In this document: in pieces, positions 8,456 to 19,746 of the stretch
Position numbering within the stretch: the stretch's first letter is position 1
Layout of the letters: each line of letters starts with the position of its first letter
The notes under the pieces: model-generated
What the model was told of the DNA's origin: nothing
The model's input: only the letters and a program-made list of their open reading frames with translations
The model's database searches: none
NCBI RefSeq assembly: GCF_002179635.1
Contig: NZ_NFOE01000031.1
Span: 1-38,080, forward strand
Direction of reading: 5' to 3'
Source of the DNA: Campylobacter jejuni
GTDB taxonomy: Bacteria > Campylobacterota > Campylobacteria > Campylobacterales > Campylobacteraceae
Length of the DNA stretch: 38,080 bases
Translations under genes and position numbers: made by a program

Positions 8456-10633
8456 ATGGATAAAGAAATTATAAAACAACACAAAATTAGCGATGAGGAA
8501 TATCAAGAAATTTTAAATATACTAGGTAGAGAACCTAATTTGCTAGAGCTTGGAGTAATTTCTGCTATGTGGAGCGAGCATTGCTCATATAAATCAAGTA
8601 AAAAATACCTTAATGGCTTTCCAACTAAAGCTCCTTGGGTAATCCAAGGTCCTGGTGAAAACGCTGGAGTAATAGATATAGGCAAAGGAATGGCGGCTGT
8701 ATTTAAAGTAGAAAGTCATAATCACCCAAGTTTTATAGAGCCTTTTGCGGGCGCAGCTACAGGTGTGGGTGGAATTTTGCGCGATGTTTTTACTATGGGT
8801 GCTAGAGTTGTTGCGGGTATGAATTCTTTAAAATTTGGTAATATCCATGATGAAAAAATAGGCAAACATCAAAAATATTTAGTTAAAGGTGTGGTAAGCG
8901 GAATTTCGCACTATGGTAATTGCATGGGTGTACCTACCATAGGTGGAGAATGTGCTTTTGATGAGTGTTTTAATGGAAATATCTTAGTTAATGCTTTTGC
9001 ACTTGGAACTTGCAAAATCGAAGATATTTTTTATGCAAAAGCTGAAGGTATAGGCAATCCTGTAATTTATGTAGGTTCAAAAACCGGCCGTGACGGGCTT
9101 GGTGGAGCAGTGATGGCAAGTGATAGTTTTAATGAATCTAGTAAAAGCTTAAGGCCAACTGTTCAAATTGGAGATCCATTTGCTGAAAAATTATTAATGG
9201 AAGCTTGTTTAGAACTTTTCAAAACTGATTATATAGTTGGAATTCAAGATATGGGTGCAGCAGGACTTACTTCAAGCTCTTTTGAAATGGCAGGACGCAG
9301 TGGTAGCGGCATGAAACTTTACCTTGATAAAACTCCTATGAGAGAAGAAGGTATGACTCCTTATGAGTTAATGTTAAGCGAATCTCAAGAAAGAATGCTA
9401 ATTTGCGCTAAAAAAGGCTATGAAGAAAAAGTTATTGAGATTTTTAATAAATGGGGGCTTGATGCAGCTATTATAGGCGAAGTTACAGATACTGGCAAAA
9501 TGGAGCTATTTTGGCATGATGAATTAGTTGGTTTAATCCCGATTGAGCCACTAAGTGAAAAAGCACCTATACTTGATAGACCTGTAGCTAAACCAAAATA
9601 CTTAGATGAAATAAAAAACTATCAATTTAAACTTAACATTCCTACTCAAGAAGCATTTGAAAAACTTCTTGCAAATGAAAATGCTAACGATAAAGCCTAT
9701 ATTTATGAGCAATTTGACTCAAGCGTACAAACTAATACTTTAAAAAGCGATGGAGCTTTAGGAGCAAATAGCATTAGAATTAAAGAAAACAATTGCTTAC
9801 TTTCTATGGCAATTGAGTGCAACTCAAGATTAAACTATGTAAATCCAAAAATCGGTGCAGCAGCAGCCGTTGCAAGTGCAGGTAGAAAAATAGCATGCTC
9901 AGGAGCTAGACCTTTGGCAATTAGTGATTGTTTAAACTATGGCAACCCGCAAAATCCTGAGGTAATGTGGCAATTTGCACAAGGTTGTGAAGGCATTAAG
10001 CTCGCTTGTAAAGAACTCAATACCCCTGTAGTAAGTGGCAATGTTTCTTTATATAACGAAACCGATGGAGTAAGTATTTTTCCAAGTCCAACCATAACTT
10101 GTGTTGGGGTAAATGAAAAAGCAGAAAATGTTTTAAAATCATATTTTAGTAAAGACACTAGAGCTATTTATCTACTTGGGGAAAGCAAAGGTAGTTTTGG
10201 TGGATCTTTAATTGCTAAAGTACTAGATCAAAAAGTAGCAGGAAAGCTTGAAGATATAGATTTTAATGCAGAATTAAAACTATGGGATTTCTTACTAAAA
10301 GCAAACGAAGCAAAATTACTTGATTGTGCTAATAGTATAGGCATAGGTGGCCTTGCTATTACTTTAGCCAAAATGAGCGCAAAGGCAAATTTAGGTATTG
10401 AAGTAAAAACTGATTTTGAAGATAAGAGTTTCATTTTTGAAGAAAGTCCAACAAGAGTTATAGTTGGCGTTAGAAATGAAGAAAAATTTATTGAATTTGC
10501 AAATGAAATGGGAATTAAATTTACAAAACTTGGAAATTTAAATGAAAAAGATTTTATTTTAGATGATATTAAGATATCTTTAGCAAAACTACAAACAATT
10601 TATTTTGATAAATTTAATGAATATTTAGGATAA
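8456..10633 (+). CDS. purL: Phosphoribosylformylglycinamidine synthase subunit PurL
   Basis: 725 residues, the small bacterial PurL that works with separate PurS and PurQ (not in this window) to convert FGAR to FGAM with glutamine and ATP. Seen motifs include [15 protein letters not shown] near the N-terminus, KVESHNHPS, the glycine-rich [12 protein letters not shown], and a second AIRS-like half beginning around residue 420 ([25 protein letters not shown]). ATG start with AGGAG 9 bases upstream and a 13-base gap after mnmE. It is separated from purH by a TerB/DnaJ-type gene. Confidence 0.97.
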   Translation: MDKEIIKQHKISDEEYQEILNILGREPNLLELGVISAMWSEHCSYKSSKKYLNGFPTKAPWVIQGPGENAGVIDIGKGMAAVFKVESHNHPSFIEPFAGAATGVGGILRDVFTMGARVVAGMNSLKFGNIHDEKIGKHQKYLVKGVVSGISHYGNCMGVPTIGGECAFDECFNGNILVNAFALGTCKIEDIFYAKAEGIGNPVIYVGSKTGRDGLGGAVMASDSFNESSKSLRPTVQIGDPFAEKLLMEACLELFKTDYIVGIQDMGAAGLTSSSFEMAGRSGSGMKLYLDKTPMREEGMTPYELMLSESQERMLICAKKGYEEKVIEIFNKWGLDAAIIGEVTDTGKMELFWHDELVGLIPIEPLSEKAPILDRPVAKPKYLDEIKNYQFKLNIPTQEAFEKLLANENANDKAYIYEQFDSSVQTNTLKSDGALGANSIRIKENNCLLSMAIECNSRLNYVNPKIGAAAAVASAGRKIACSGARPLAISDCLNYGNPQNPEVMWQFAQGCEGIKLACKELNTPVVSGNVSLYNETDGVSIFPSPTITCVGVNEKAENVLKSYFSKDTRAIYLLGESKGSFGGSLIAKVLDQKVAGKLEDIDFNAELKLWDFLLKANEAKLLDCANSIGIGGLAITLAKMSAKANLGIEVKTDFEDKSFIFEESPTRVIVGVRNEEKFIEFANEMGIKFTKLGNLNEKDFILDDIKISLAKLQTIYFDKFNEYLG

Positions 10634-10635
10634 AA

Positions 10636-11406
10636 ATGCTTTTTGTTTTACTTGTATTGGCAATTTTGGCATTTTATTGGTATTATAAAACATGGGGTAA
10701 AGATGATCTTTTGGGCTCTTTTAAAAAAGGAGCTAAAAGTTTCTCTCAAGGTTTTAAACAAGGCTATCACGAAGAAAGAATTGATGGCTTTAAAAGAAGA
10801 TTAAACTACTATGTTATAGCACTTTTAGCAAAAATAGCAAAAAGCGATGGCAGAGTTAGTGAAAATGAAGCTAATATGATCTCACAAATTCTTGATTACA
10901 ATGCCAAAGATTCAAGAGAAAGAGAATTTTTAAAACAAAGTTTTAATGAACACAAAAACACCTTAAATGACACCTATGAAGTAGCCAAAGAACTCATCAA
11001 GGAAGTACCTTTACCTCAACAAGAAAGAATTAATATATTAAATGTTTTGGTCGCAATGGCCTTGATTGATGGGGAACTTAACAGCACTAAAAAAGATGTA
11101 TTAAAAGCCATTATCAAAGCCTTTAATCTTGATGTAAACATACTTGAGAGACTTCTAAATTCTATGCAAACTCAAAAAGTAGGTATGAATTTGCAAAAAG
11201 CATGTGAGATTTTAGGTGTAAGCGAAAATGTAAATTTACAAGAGCTTAAAAAACGCTATAGAGAACTTGCTAAAAAATATCATCCTGATATTTTAAACGC
11301 AAACAACAGCGATGAAGCAAAAATAAAAGAAGGTGTAAAAAAATTTCAAGAAGTTAATGAATCTTATGAATTTTTAAAACAATACATAGAAAGGAAAAAT
11401 CAATGA
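10636..11406 (+). CDS. DjlA-like membrane co-chaperone: TM + TerB domain + C-terminal J domain
   Basis: 256 residues. One N-terminal transmembrane segment (~1-16), a basic linker, a TerB-like helical domain with two acidic repeats ([15 protein letters not shown] at ~74-88 and [14 protein letters not shown] at ~143-156), and a C-terminal J domain at ~185-255 with the essential HPD (KKYHPDI). This is the DjlA architecture: a membrane-tethered partner that would stimulate DnaK's ATPase at the cytoplasmic face. Two bases after purL, and a 4-base ATGA overlap with purH. The link with the purine genes looks positional, not functional. Confidence 0.9.
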   Translation: MLFVLLVLAILAFYWYYKTWGKDDLLGSFKKGAKSFSQGFKQGYHEERIDGFKRRLNYYVIALLAKIAKSDGRVSENEANMISQILDYNAKDSREREFLKQSFNEHKNTLNDTYEVAKELIKEVPLPQQERINILNVLVAMALIDGELNSTKKDVLKAIIKAFNLDVNILERLLNSMQTQKVGMNLQKACEILGVSENVNLQELKKRYRELAKKYHPDILNANNSDEAKIKEGVKKFQEVNESYEFLKQYIERKNQ

Positions 11407-12935
11407 AAGCACTAATTAGTGTTAGTGATAAAGAAGGAGTGGTAGAATTTGCTAGTGAGCTTGCAAAATTAGGTTTTGAGCTTTTATCTACTGGAGGTAC
11501 TTACAAGCTTTTAAAAGAAAATAACTTGCAAGTACAAGAAGTTAGTGATTTTACTCAAAGCCCTGAAATGTTTGAAGGACGCGTAAAAACCTTACACCCA
11601 AAAATTCATGGTGGAATTTTATACAAAAGAGAAGATGAAAATCACCAAAAGCAAGCTAAAGAGCATAATATTGAAAGCATAGACTTACTTTGTGTGAATT
11701 TATATCCTTTCAAAAAAACTACAATTTTAACCCAAGATTTTGATGAGATTGTAGAAAATATTGATATCGGTGGTCCTGCTATGATACGTAGTGGTGCAAA
11801 AAACTTTAAAAATGTCATTGTAGTTTGTGATATTTTAGACTATGATAAAATCATACAAGCCTTAAAAGATAATACTTTAGATCTTGATTTTAGAAGAGCA
11901 TTGATGATCAAAGCTTATGAGCATACAGCAAATTATGATGCTTATATAGCAAATTATATGAATGAGCGTTTTAATGGTGGTTTTGGTGCAAGTAAATTTA
12001 TTGTTGGTCAAAAAGTGTTTGATACAAGATATGGAGAAAATCCTCATCAAAAAGGCGCCTTATATGAATTTGATGACTTTTTCACACACAATTTTACAAC
12101 CTTAAAGGGTGAAGCAAGTTTTAACAATCTAACCGATATCAACGCAGCTTTAAATTTAGCAAGTGCTTTTGATAAAGCTCCAGCAGTAGCCATTGTAAAA
12201 CATGCAAATGCTTGTGGATTTGCTATAAAAGAAAACTTACTCCAAAGCTATATCCATGCGCTTAAATGCGATACCTTAAGTGCTTATGGTGGGGTTGTAG
12301 CTATCAATGGAACTTTAGATAAAGAATTGGCACAAAAAATCAATGAAATTTATATAGAAGTAATCATTGCAGCAAATGTAGATGATGGTGCTTTGGAAGT
12401 ATTTAAAGATAAAAAGCGTATTAAAATCTTTACACAAAAAGCGCCATTTTTAACTAGAGCTTATGACAAATATGATTTTAAACATATAGATGGTGGTTTT
12501 GTATATCAAGATAGTGATGAAGTTAAAGAAGATGAATTAAAAAATGCGGTGTTAAAAAGTGAAAGAAAAGCTAGCGAACAAGAATTAAAAGATCTTGAAA
12601 TAGCTATGAAAATTGCTGCATTTACCAAATCAAATAACGTAGTTTATGTAAAAAATGGTGCTATGGTGGCTATTGGCATGGGCATGACAAGTCGTATTGA
12701 TGCAGCTAAAGCAGCTATTAATAAAGCCAAGGAAATGGGACTTGATTTAAATGGTTGTGTTTTAGCAAGCGAGGCTTTTTTTCCATTTAGAGATAGCATA
12801 GATGAGGCCAGCAAAATAGGTGTAAAAGCCATCATCGAACCAGGTGGAAGTATAAGAGATGAGGATATCATCCAAGCTGCTAATGAATATGGTATTGCAT
12901 TATATTTTAGTGGCGTAAGACACTTTTTACATTAA
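11403..12935 (+). CDS. purH: Bifunctional AICAR transformylase / IMP cyclohydrolase
   Basis: 510 residues, catalysing the last two steps of IMP synthesis: formyl transfer to AICAR and ring closure. The N-terminal MGS-like cyclohydrolase domain shows [23 protein letters not shown] and [12 protein letters not shown]; the transformylase domain shows the catalytic KHANACGF block and the family C-terminus [17 protein letters not shown] upstream; ATG overlaps the preceding stop by 4 bases. Full length with no defects. Confidence 0.97.
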   Translation: MKALISVSDKEGVVEFASELAKLGFELLSTGGTYKLLKENNLQVQEVSDFTQSPEMFEGRVKTLHPKIHGGILYKREDENHQKQAKEHNIESIDLLCVNLYPFKKTTILTQDFDEIVENIDIGGPAMIRSGAKNFKNVIVVCDILDYDKIIQALKDNTLDLDFRRALMIKAYEHTANYDAYIANYMNERFNGGFGASKFIVGQKVFDTRYGENPHQKGALYEFDDFFTHNFTTLKGEASFNNLTDINAALNLASAFDKAPAVAIVKHANACGFAIKENLLQSYIHALKCDTLSAYGGVVAINGTLDKELAQKINEIYIEVIIAANVDDGALEVFKDKKRIKIFTQKAPFLTRAYDKYDFKHIDGGFVYQDSDEVKEDELKNAVLKSERKASEQELKDLEIAMKIAAFTKSNNVVYVKNGAMVAIGMGMTSRIDAAKAAINKAKEMGLDLNGCVLASEAFFPFRDSIDEASKIGVKAIIEPGGSIRDEDIIQAANEYGIALYFSGVRHFLH

Positions 12936-12949
12936 TACAAGGAGTTTAA

Positions 12950-14542
12950 ATGTTTAAAAGCATAGGTGCAAAGATATCTTTAGCAATGATTTCTACATTG
13001 CTAATTAGTTTTATTATTATGCAAATTATTTTACAAAAAGACTCTCAGCAAACGACCGATAGAATCAGCCGTGCAAATTTAGATACCTTAAGCACTTCTG
13101 TTTTTCAAACACTAAGAATGGCGATGAATTTGGGTGATCCTGCCATCATAGAACAAGCTATAAAAGAAGCAGGTGAAATAGAAGGCATAAAAGATATTAA
13201 AATTTATCCTTCCAAAAGCACCATTGAGCTTTTTGAAATGCAAAAATATACAAAAAGTGATGAAAGTATTATCAATGAGCAATTTAACAAACCAGAAATT
13301 AAAGCGGTTGAGATTAATAATGATCAAGGGCATTATCTAAGACTCATACGCCCATTAATTGCTAATGAAAGTTGCTTAGCTTGTCATGCTAATGCTAAAG
13401 AAGGTGATGTTTTAGGGGTTATGGATATGTATAATGACTTAAAACATGTAGATGATGATTTGGCAAGTTCAGCTAGAACCTATATTGTGATTTTTAGTAT
13501 AGCTTTACTTTTTACTGTTTTTGCTGTACTTTATATCTTGAAAATAGTTGTGGGTAATCCTGTTTTAGATCTTTTAAAACACGCTAAAGAATTGGCTAGT
13601 GGCGATGGAGATTTACGCGCAAGAATTAACATAAAAAGCACCGATGAAATAGGTAAGGCTTGTACTTATATTAATCAATTTATTGAAAAAATTCAAAATG
13701 CAGTGATTTCTACCAATGAAAATTCTCAAATGGTAGATAAACAATCTAAACTTTTAAATGCCAATGCACTTGATCTAGCAAATAGAACTAAAGAAGGCCA
13801 TACAAAAACTGATGAATCTTATCATTTAAGCGAGCAAATACATACAGAATTGCAAGATCTTGCTGAACTTTCAAACAATGCAAATAAGGCAAATACAAAA
13901 TCTTTTGAAGTTTTAAACACTATGCTTGATTCACTAAATCAGGTAGTTGACAAAGTAAGAGTTGTTGCAGAAAATGAAGATGTGTTATCTCAAAAAGTTG
14001 AAGTTATGGAAAAACAAGCAGAAGAGATTAAAAAAGCTTCTGATATGATGGGAGAAATAGCTGATAAAACTAATCTTTTATCATTAAATGCAGGTATTGA
14101 AGCAGCACGTGCTGGGGAATTTGGTCGCGGTTTTTCAGTTATTGCTGAAGATGTAAGAAATCTTGCTCAAAACTCAGAAGAATTTTTAAAAAATATTGCT
14201 ATTGTGACCAAGCAATTAGTAGATAGTATTAATGAAGTTTCCAAAGAGTTAAAACACAATGCTAAAGAAATTAATTCTTTAAATCAAGATGCAAAAGATC
14301 TTGTAGAAGGAACTAATGAAGTAAAAGTTTGCAATGAAAATGCAAGAGATTTAGCAAATGCTTGTATGCAAAAAATCTCAAGTACACAAGAAACTTTACA
14401 ATCTTTGCTTGATAAAATGCAAGAAACAGTAAAATTAAGCGACAAAAATGAAGAAATTTCAAAAATTTTACTTGATGTTGCTCATGAGTTAAATGTAGTT
14501 TGTCAAAATTTAGAAGATGAATTAAAACATTTTCATGTATAA
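12950..14542 (+). CDS. Methyl-accepting chemoreceptor with a c-type-haem (CxxCH) periplasmic sensor
   Basis: 530 residues. TM1 at ~8-28, periplasmic sensor ~29-176, TM2 ~177-197, HAMP ~198-255, then a coiled-coil signalling domain whose tip [20 protein letters not shown] is the MCP hallmark that docks CheW/CheA. The sensor contains [21 protein letters not shown]142-L-A-C145-H146 is a CxxCH haem-c attachment site in the context typical of Tll0287-like/DUF3365 haem sensors. It is therefore a candidate redox, gas or small-ligand receptor. The position after purH and before a META lipoprotein matches, as I recall, the C. jejuni Tlp7 locus, which is split into two ORFs in some C. jejuni strains but intact here. 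RBS AAGGAG upstream. Confidence 0.92.
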   Translation: MFKSIGAKISLAMISTLLISFIIMQIILQKDSQQTTDRISRANLDTLSTSVFQTLRMAMNLGDPAIIEQAIKEAGEIEGIKDIKIYPSKSTIELFEMQKYTKSDESIINEQFNKPEIKAVEINNDQGHYLRLIRPLIANESCLACHANAKEGDVLGVMDMYNDLKHVDDDLASSARTYIVIFSIALLFTVFAVLYILKIVVGNPVLDLLKHAKELASGDGDLRARINIKSTDEIGKACTYINQFIEKIQNAVISTNENSQMVDKQSKLLNANALDLANRTKEGHTKTDESYHLSEQIHTELQDLAELSNNANKANTKSFEVLNTMLDSLNQVVDKVRVVAENEDVLSQKVEVMEKQAEEIKKASDMMGEIADKTNLLSLNAGIEAARAGEFGRGFSVIAEDVRNLAQNSEEFLKNIAIVTKQLVDSINEVSKELKHNAKEINSLNQDAKDLVEGTNEVKVCNENARDLANACMQKISSTQETLQSLLDKMQETVKLSDKNEEISKILLDVAHELNVVCQNLEDELKHFHV

Positions 14543-14553
14543 GGAGAATCAAA

Positions 14554-14967
14554 ATGAAAAAAATAATTACATTAAGTATAGCAGGCTTAGCTATTTTTAG
14601 TGGGTGTTCTGTGGCAAATTTAAGTGTTGATGATTTACAAAATAAAGAATTTACCATAAGTTCTTATGAAGCTAATGGAAAAAGCTATGAACTTCCTCAA
14701 AATTCTAAAGCAAGCATTAGTTTTGATAATAAGGACAAAAGAGTTTTTGGTATTTCAGGATGTAATAGATTTTTTGGAAACTATAAAGATCAAGGAAATA
14801 GCATTAAAATAGAAGATAATCTTGCTTCAACAAAAATGCTTTGTGATCAAGAATCTATGAAATTTGAAGATAATTTCTTAAGAAATTTCAACGGAGATTT
14901 TCAAATTACTAGCGATGATGATGGAATTGTTTTGGAAAATAAAAAAATGAAAGTATATTTAAAATAA
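14554..14967 (+). CDS. META-domain lipoprotein (HslJ-like)
   Basis: 137 residues with a lipoprotein signal peptide: MKKIITLSIAGLAIFSGC, lipobox FSGC, lipidated Cys18. The mature part is a META domain (WxLxS-like start FTISSYEANGKSY, then FGISGCNRFFGNYK and ASTKMLCDQESMKFEDNF), as in HslJ, which has been linked to heat response and novobiocin resistance. Likely outer- or inner-membrane anchored in the periplasm. RBS AAGGAG, 11-base gap after the chemoreceptor. Last gene of the long + strand run; its stop codon lies in the terminator hairpin. Precise role unknown. Confidence 0.9.
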   Translation: MKKIITLSIAGLAIFSGCSVANLSVDDLQNKEFTISSYEANGKSYELPQNSKASISFDNKDKRVFGISGCNRFFGNYKDQGNSIKIEDNLASTKMLCDQESMKFEDNFLRNFNGDFQITSDDDGIVLENKKMKVYLK

Positions 14968-14984
14968 GCCTAAAGGCTTATTTT
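14961..14984. terminator. Bidirectional terminator shared by the META lipoprotein gene and pyrF
   Basis: A perfect 10-base inverted repeat AAAATAAGCC / GGCTTATTTT around a TAAA loop. It has A-runs on the 5' side and T-runs on the 3' side in both orientations, so it can end transcription from either direction. It contains the stop codon of the + strand lipoprotein gene and overlaps the stop of the opposing pyrF gene. Confidence 0.85.
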
Positions 14985-15661
14985 AAATGCTCTAATATAT
15001 TCTCACAAACCTTTCTAGGTTCTTTTGCTTTATAAATAGGTCTTCCAACCACGATAAAATCTGACAAATTATCCTTAGCACACTGTATATCAGCTACTCT
15101 TTTTTGATCGTCTGAATTTTCTTTAAATGGACGAATTCCAGGGGTTAATGTGATAAAATTTGAATTAGTGTTTTCTTTTATCAATAAACTTTCATATACC
15201 GAACAAACCATACCATCAAGACCACTTTCATAGCTAATTTTAGAAAAATCCTTAACGGCTTGTTTGATATCTTGTTTATATACACTAAAAAATTCTTGCT
15301 CATCAAAACTAGTTAAAGCAGACACAGCAAGCACCAAAGGTCTTTTACTTAAAGCGTTTAAACGCTCCATAATCATACACATAGCACTTTTACCTGCACT
15401 TGCATGGATATTAAACATATCTACATCAAGCTTAGCAAGTTCTTCGCAAGCATCTGCCATAGTATTTGGTATATCATAAAGCTTTAAATCTAAAAAGATT
15501 TTAAAATCATCCACTTTTTTAATCGCCTCTAAAAGCTTTATTCCATCTCTTAAATATGATCTAAGCCCTATTTTAACCCAAAGATCTAAACCTTTTAATT
15601 CTTTAGCTAATTTTATACATTCATCATAACTTGCTACATCAAAAGCTACACAAAGCTTCAT
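14978..15661 (-). CDS. pyrF: Orotidine 5'-phosphate decarboxylase
   Basis: 227 residues, TIM-barrel enzyme that decarboxylates OMP to UMP, the last step of de novo pyrimidine synthesis. The catalytic DxKxxD motif is present in [13 protein letters not shown], and LTPGIRPF and VVGRPIYKA form the phosphate-binding end. ATG at 15661 with AAGGAAG upstream; it overlaps the nusB stop by 4 bases. Last gene of the minus-strand run, ending in the shared hairpin. Confidence 0.96.
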   Translation of the reverse strand: MKLCVAFDVASYDECIKLAKELKGLDLWVKIGLRSYLRDGIKLLEAIKKVDDFKIFLDLKLYDIPNTMADACEELAKLDVDMFNIHASAGKSAMCMIMERLNALSKRPLVLAVSALTSFDEQEFFSVYKQDIKQAVKDFSKISYESGLDGMVCSVYESLLIKENTNSNFITLTPGIRPFKENSDDQKRVADIQCAKDNLSDFIVVGRPIYKAKEPRKVCENILEHLK

Positions 15662-16056
15662 TGTTCTTCCTTGTTGATTTTATCTAGTACTCCATTGATA
15701 AATTTAGGAGCATTATCTCCTGCCATTTCTTTTGCAAGCTCTATAGCTTCATTAATAACAATCGCTTTTTGTGTAGATGTAAATAAAATCTCATAAGCAC
15801 CCAAACGCAAAATAGCCTTTTCTATATTAGCTACTCCATCTAACTTATGCTCTTTTAAACACTCATTAATTTTCTCATCAAGCAAAGCAAGTTGCTCATT
15901 AATACCATTATATAAATCTAGAGTGAATTTTCTTTGGTCATTGCGAATTTTTTTCTCATCTAAAAATTCATTGATAAAATCTTTATTTTCTTGGTTTAAC
16001 TGTGCTGCATAAAGCAAAGAAACAATACTCTGTCTTACTTGGTGTCTAGTAGCCAT
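15658..16056 (-). CDS. nusB: Transcription antitermination factor NusB
   Basis: 132 residues, all-helical RNA-binding protein that, with NusE (S10), binds boxA in rRNA leaders. Starts [17 protein letters not shown] and ends with the family block [21 protein letters not shown]. The pairing with ribH immediately upstream (1-base gap) is common across bacteria. Normal length. Confidence 0.96.
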   Translation of the reverse strand: MATRHQVRQSIVSLLYAAQLNQENKDFINEFLDEKKIRNDQRKFTLDLYNGINEQLALLDEKINECLKEHKLDGVANIEKAILRLGAYEILFTSTQKAIVINEAIELAKEMAGDNAPKFINGVLDKINKEEQ

Positions 16057-16057
16057 T

Positions 16058-16528
16058 TTAAACCTTAATTTTTTGGATTAAATTAAGCATTTCAACTACA
16101 GTAAGCATAGCTTCAAAGCCTTTATTACCTGCTTTACTACCTGCTCTTTCTATAGCTTGCTCTAAAGTATCGGTTGTTAAAACTCCAAAGCTTACAGGCA
16201 CATTAGCTCCAAGCCCTACGCTTGCTATACCTTTGGTAGTTTCAGCTGCTACATAATCAAAATGTGGTGTACTTCCACGAATTACCGCTCCAACACAACA
16301 AATTCCATCAAATTTTTTACTCTCACAAGCTTGTTTTAATGCAAAAGGAATTTCAAAAGCACCTGGCACTAAAATAAGACTTAAGTTTTCTTCCTTACCC
16401 CCATGTCTTAAAAAAGCATCTTTAGCACCTTCAACTAAACGATCTGTGATGATATGATTAAATCTTGCATTGATAATCGCAATTTTCTCATCACCTTTTA
16501 AACTTAAATTTCCTTCTATTATATTCAT
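16058..16528 (-). CDS. ribH: 6,7-dimethyl-8-ribityllumazine synthase
   Basis: 156 residues. Condenses 3,4-dihydroxybutanone phosphate with the ribityl-aminopyrimidine to make lumazine, the penultimate step to riboflavin. Seen motifs are [31 protein letters not shown], and [17 protein letters not shown] with the catalytic His, typical of icosahedral-type enzymes. ATG 16528 with AAGGA upstream, 11 bases after kdsA. Confidence 0.97.
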   Translation of the reverse strand: MNIIEGNLSLKGDEKIAIINARFNHIITDRLVEGAKDAFLRHGGKEENLSLILVPGAFEIPFALKQACESKKFDGICCVGAVIRGSTPHFDYVAAETTKGIASVGLGANVPVSFGVLTTDTLEQAIERAGSKAGNKGFEAMLTVVEMLNLIQKIKV

Positions 16529-16539
16529 AATTTTCCTTT

Positions 16540-17346
16540 TTAAATGATTTCTTGAATTTTTAAAAGCGTATTTACGCAGTTTTTAAGTCTTGAAAGATCA
16601 AGCATATTTGGTCCATCGCATAAAGCTTTGCAAGGATCAATGTGCGTTTCAAAGAAAAATCCATCTATACCTACACTAGCAGCAGCTCTTGCTAAAGGCT
16701 CTACAAATTCACTTTTGCCTCCACTACTTCCACCATTTGCTCCTGGCATTTGCACACTATGAGTAGCATCAAAAATAACTGGAGCATATTTTCTCATGAT
16801 AACCAAACTTCTCATATCTACAACTAAATTTCCATAGCCAAAACTCGAACCTCTCTCAGCTACAAAAACCCCATTTTCTTTGGCTATTTCAAAACCTTCT
16901 TCGTTGATGCCTCTAGTTTGTAAAATTTTAGCTACACTATATTTAATATCTTCAGGATTTAAAAATTGTCCCTTTTTTACATTTACCTTAGCCTTTGTTT
17001 TAGCAGCAGCTACTAATAAATCAGTTTGCCTGCATAAAAAGGCTGGAATTTGTAAAACATCTACAACCTCAGCCGCAACACTTGCCTGAGAACTCTCATG
17101 AATATCAGTAAGAATTTGCATACCAAATTTATCTTTCACTTTTTGCAAAATTTCCAAACCTTTTTCAAGACCTGGTCCTCTAAAACTATTAATACTAGTT
17201 CTATTTGCTTTATCAAAACTTGATTTAAAATAAAAATCAATTCTATCATCTTTTAAAAAGCATTCAAGCTCTTGCGCTACCTTAAAGACTAGTTCTTCAT
17301 TTTCTATCACACAAGGCCCTGCTATTAGTATCATTTTTTTCATCAT
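16540..17346 (-). CDS. kdsA: 3-deoxy-8-phosphooctulonate (Kdo-8-P) synthase
   Basis: 268 residues. Condenses PEP with arabinose-5-phosphate to make Kdo-8-P for lipid A/core synthesis. [11 protein letters not shown] near the start carries Cys12 where metal-dependent enzymes such as that of Aquifex have cysteine and E. coli-type enzymes have asparagine, so this is predicted to be the metal-dependent class. Other conserved blocks are [21 protein letters not shown] and the FFFETHIDP region. ATG at 17346 or the adjacent ATG at 17343; AAGGA lies just upstream, and the second gives slightly better spacing. Confidence 0.96.
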   Translation of the reverse strand: MMKKMILIAGPCVIENEELVFKVAQELECFLKDDRIDFYFKSSFDKANRTSINSFRGPGLEKGLEILQKVKDKFGMQILTDIHESSQASVAAEVVDVLQIPAFLCRQTDLLVAAAKTKAKVNVKKGQFLNPEDIKYSVAKILQTRGINEEGFEIAKENGVFVAERGSSFGYGNLVVDMRSLVIMRKYAPVIFDATHSVQMPGANGGSSGGKSEFVEPLARAAASVGIDGFFFETHIDPCKALCDGPNMLDLSRLKNCVNTLLKIQEII

Positions 17347-17362
17347 TTTTCCTTGTTTTTTA

Positions 17363-18724
17363 TTATTTTACTTTATTTTTATTATTTTCTTCAAGAGGGA
17401 AAACAAAATTTAAAATAATAGCTGTAATCCCACCTGCTGCAATCCCTGAAGAAAATAAAGTTTTAAACCACATTGGCATAAATTCTAAAATATCAGGATT
17501 ATTAGAAACTCCAAGCCCTATACCTAAACTCATAGCTATAATGATAATGGAGCGACGATTTAAATTTTCTTTAGAAATAATTCTAACACCCGTTGCGGCT
17601 ATAGTACCAAACATTACTAAAGTTGCTCCACCTAAAATAGGTTCTGGAATTTGCAAAGTAATATCAGCCACAATAGGAAATAAACCCAAAATCATCAACA
17701 TAAAAGCTACAATAAACCCCACATAGCGACTTGCAACACCCGTTAAAGCTATAACGCCATTATTTTGCCCAAAACATGAATTTGGAAAAGTATTAAAAAA
17801 GGCTGAAACAAAGGAATTAAAACCATTTGCTAAAACCCCACCTTTTAATCTTTTTGCATAAAGTTCACCTTTAACCGGCTGATTGGAAACTTCGCTAGTA
17901 GCACTAATATCACCAATAGTTTCTAAAGAAGTTACCATAAAAACCAAGATCAAAGGCAAAATGAGATTATAATCAATACTCAAACCATAATGCAAAGGAT
18001 CAGGTAAAAACACTAAAGGCAAATTTTCATTAAAATCAAAGCTAAAATTTTCAAAAGTCATAGCTACTAAAAGCCCTATTATCATAGCTATAAATAAAGA
18101 AGAAATTCTTATATAGGCATTATTAAAACGATTTAAAACAATAATACTTAAAATTACAACTCCGGCTAATAATAAATTTTGCAAAGAACCAAACTCACCA
18201 CTTGCTTTAGCCGCAAATCCACCCCCTGCACTTACAAGGCCAACATTAATCAAACTAAGACCTATAATCATCACTACTATACCAGAAACCAAAGGCGAAA
18301 TCACTCTTCTTACAAAAGGTAAAATTTGAGAAATAATCATTTCAGTAGTAGAACAAAGCATCAAAGTGCCAAAAATAGCTCCAAGCATTGCTTCTTGCGA
18401 TAAACCATTATTTTTTAAAACAAGCCCACCTAAAATAATAGGCGCAACAAAGTTAAAACTAGTCCCTTGAATAGATAAAAGTCCGCTCCCTATAGGACCC
18501 CAAGTTTTAATCTGCAAAAGCGAAGCAACACCTGAAGCAAAAAGTGACATACATATAATTCTAGCTGTATTAGTATCATCTATTCCAAGACCCTTGCAAA
18601 TTAACAAAGCAGGTGTAATCACAGCCACAAACATAGCCATCAAATGCACTAATGCAGCAAAAAACGCCTTAGCAAAAGGTGGTTTATCTTCTAAACCATA
18701 AATTAAATCTGCTTTATTTTCCAT
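17363..18724 (-). CDS. NCS2-family purine (xanthine/urate-type) permease
   Basis: 453 residues with about 12-14 hydrophobic segments. The NAT/NCS2 signature reads [10 protein letters not shown] (320-329) followed by VASRYVGF, the form found in the xanthine/urate branch (XanQ, UapA) and not the uracil branch. Upstream, [12 protein letters not shown] supplies the conserved Glu268 of the substrate site. The position equivalent, as I recall, to the essential Asp of XanQ (LADG) reads LANG (Asn300 here), so specificity or coupling may differ. RBS AAAGGAAAG before the ATG; 11-base overlap with the upstream DMT transporter and 16 bases before kdsA. Likely nucleobase salvage; substrate not proven. Confidence 0.88.
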   Translation of the reverse strand: MENKADLIYGLEDKPPFAKAFFAALVHLMAMFVAVITPALLICKGLGIDDTNTARIICMSLFASGVASLLQIKTWGPIGSGLLSIQGTSFNFVAPIILGGLVLKNNGLSQEAMLGAIFGTLMLCSTTEMIISQILPFVRRVISPLVSGIVVMIIGLSLINVGLVSAGGGFAAKASGEFGSLQNLLLAGVVILSIIVLNRFNNAYIRISSLFIAMIIGLLVAMTFENFSFDFNENLPLVFLPDPLHYGLSIDYNLILPLILVFMVTSLETIGDISATSEVSNQPVKGELYAKRLKGGVLANGFNSFVSAFFNTFPNSCFGQNNGVIALTGVASRYVGFIVAFMLMILGLFPIVADITLQIPEPILGGATLVMFGTIAATGVRIISKENLNRRSIIIIAMSLGIGLGVSNNPDILEFMPMWFKTLFSSGIAAGGITAIILNFVFPLEENNKNKVK

Positions 18725-19646
18725 TTTTCTTTCCTTTTGTTTGCTTACTAACCAAAATAATTCCTCCTAAAATAATGCTAAAAATTCCTATAAAAACCAT
18801 AAAACTAGGAAATTCATCTCCTAATAATATGCCCAAAAATAAAGTAAAAACTACATCTATATAACTAACTCCTGCAACAATCCCTGCCTTTTTTGCTACA
18901 CCATAAGCTTTAGTAACATGAATTTGATACATTGCTCCAAAAATTCCCATCAAAACAATAAAAATCCAAGCTTTAAGACTAGGCATAACAAAAGGAGCAA
19001 TTAAAAAATCAAGCTCTTTTATTTCATAAAAAGAACCTATAATCATAGACATTAAAGGCATAAGAGTACCAATTAAAACAAAAGATAAAGCTATAAAAGG
19101 TGCTGGGTATGATTTTCTAAGCTCTCTTACACTAGTTAGCGCTAAAGCTGCACAAAAACCACTTAAAATTCCTAAAATACTATTTTTTAAATCAAAACCT
19201 GAATGCATAGTGCTATCTGCAAAAGGTTGACAAATTAACAACACTCCTATAAAAGCGATCAAAATCCCAAAACAAGCTTTTATTCCTAAACTTTCTTTAA
19301 AAAACAAAAAAGCAATCAAAGCTATAAAAATAGGTGCTGTTTTTTGAAAAGCAAAAGCACCGCCTAATGAAATATTAGAAACATTATAAAAGAAAAGATA
19401 TAAAGCAATCGTTCCTATAATACCTCTAAAAATAAGCAGTCCAAGATGTCCGCCACTTTTATGAAAATTTAATTTTGAAAGCGCATAAAGCATAAAAGCT
19501 GTTCCTATAATATTTCTAAAAAACATAATTTCAATCGATGATAATTCTTCACTAAGAATTTTTGCACAAGCACCTACAAGTGCAAATTCTATGGAAGCAA
19601 TAATCATAAAATATATACCTAAATTCTTTTTAACTATTCTTAACAT
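18714..19646 (-). CDS. EamA/DMT-superfamily transporter
   Basis: 310 residues with about ten hydrophobic helices in two five-helix EamA repeats (residues ~13-145 and ~160-300). Early motifs such as [13 protein letters not shown] and [18 protein letters not shown], then second-repeat [16 protein letters not shown], match the RhaT/YdcZ-like drug/metabolite transporter family. It is probably an exporter of a small metabolite; the substrate cannot be predicted. First gene of the minus-strand kdsA-ribH-nusB-pyrF run, divergent from der. Weak RBS (GGAA). Confidence 0.88.
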   Translation of the reverse strand: MLRIVKKNLGIYFMIIASIEFALVGACAKILSEELSSIEIMFFRNIIGTAFMLYALSKLNFHKSGGHLGLLIFRGIIGTIALYLFFYNVSNISLGGAFAFQKTAPIFIALIAFLFFKESLGIKACFGILIAFIGVLLICQPFADSTMHSGFDLKNSILGILSGFCAALALTSVRELRKSYPAPFIALSFVLIGTLMPLMSMIIGSFYEIKELDFLIAPFVMPSLKAWIFIVLMGIFGAMYQIHVTKAYGVAKKAGIVAGVSYIDVVFTLFLGILLGDEFPSFMVFIGIFSIILGGIILVSKQTKGKKNGK

Positions 19647-19672
19647 ATAAATTCCATATAAAAATTCCCGTT

Positions 19673-19678
19673 ATTTTA
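19673..19678 (-). promoter_or_regulatory. Possible -10 box for the DMT-transporter operon
   Basis: On the minus strand TAAAAT, one base from TATAAT, lies about 27 bases upstream of the transporter's ATG, with an A-rich tract and no clear -35 upstream. It is in the 100-base gap between divergent operons. Confidence 0.35.
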
Positions 19679-19710
19679 GTCTTTTTTGCTTAATTTTAAG
19701 GCAATTTTTA

Positions 19711-19716
19711 TATAAT
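19711..19716 (+). promoter_or_regulatory. -10 box (TATAAT) for the der-aroK-trpS-serS-pflB operon
   Basis: A perfect TATAAT preceded by TTTTTA, with T-rich tracts (CTTTTTTG) at about -35 in place of a canonical -35, the typical Campylobacter housekeeping promoter shape. It lies 30 bases before the der ATG. Confidence 0.75.
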
Positions 19717-19746
19717 CACAAATAAAAATTTAAAAAATGAGTATTA

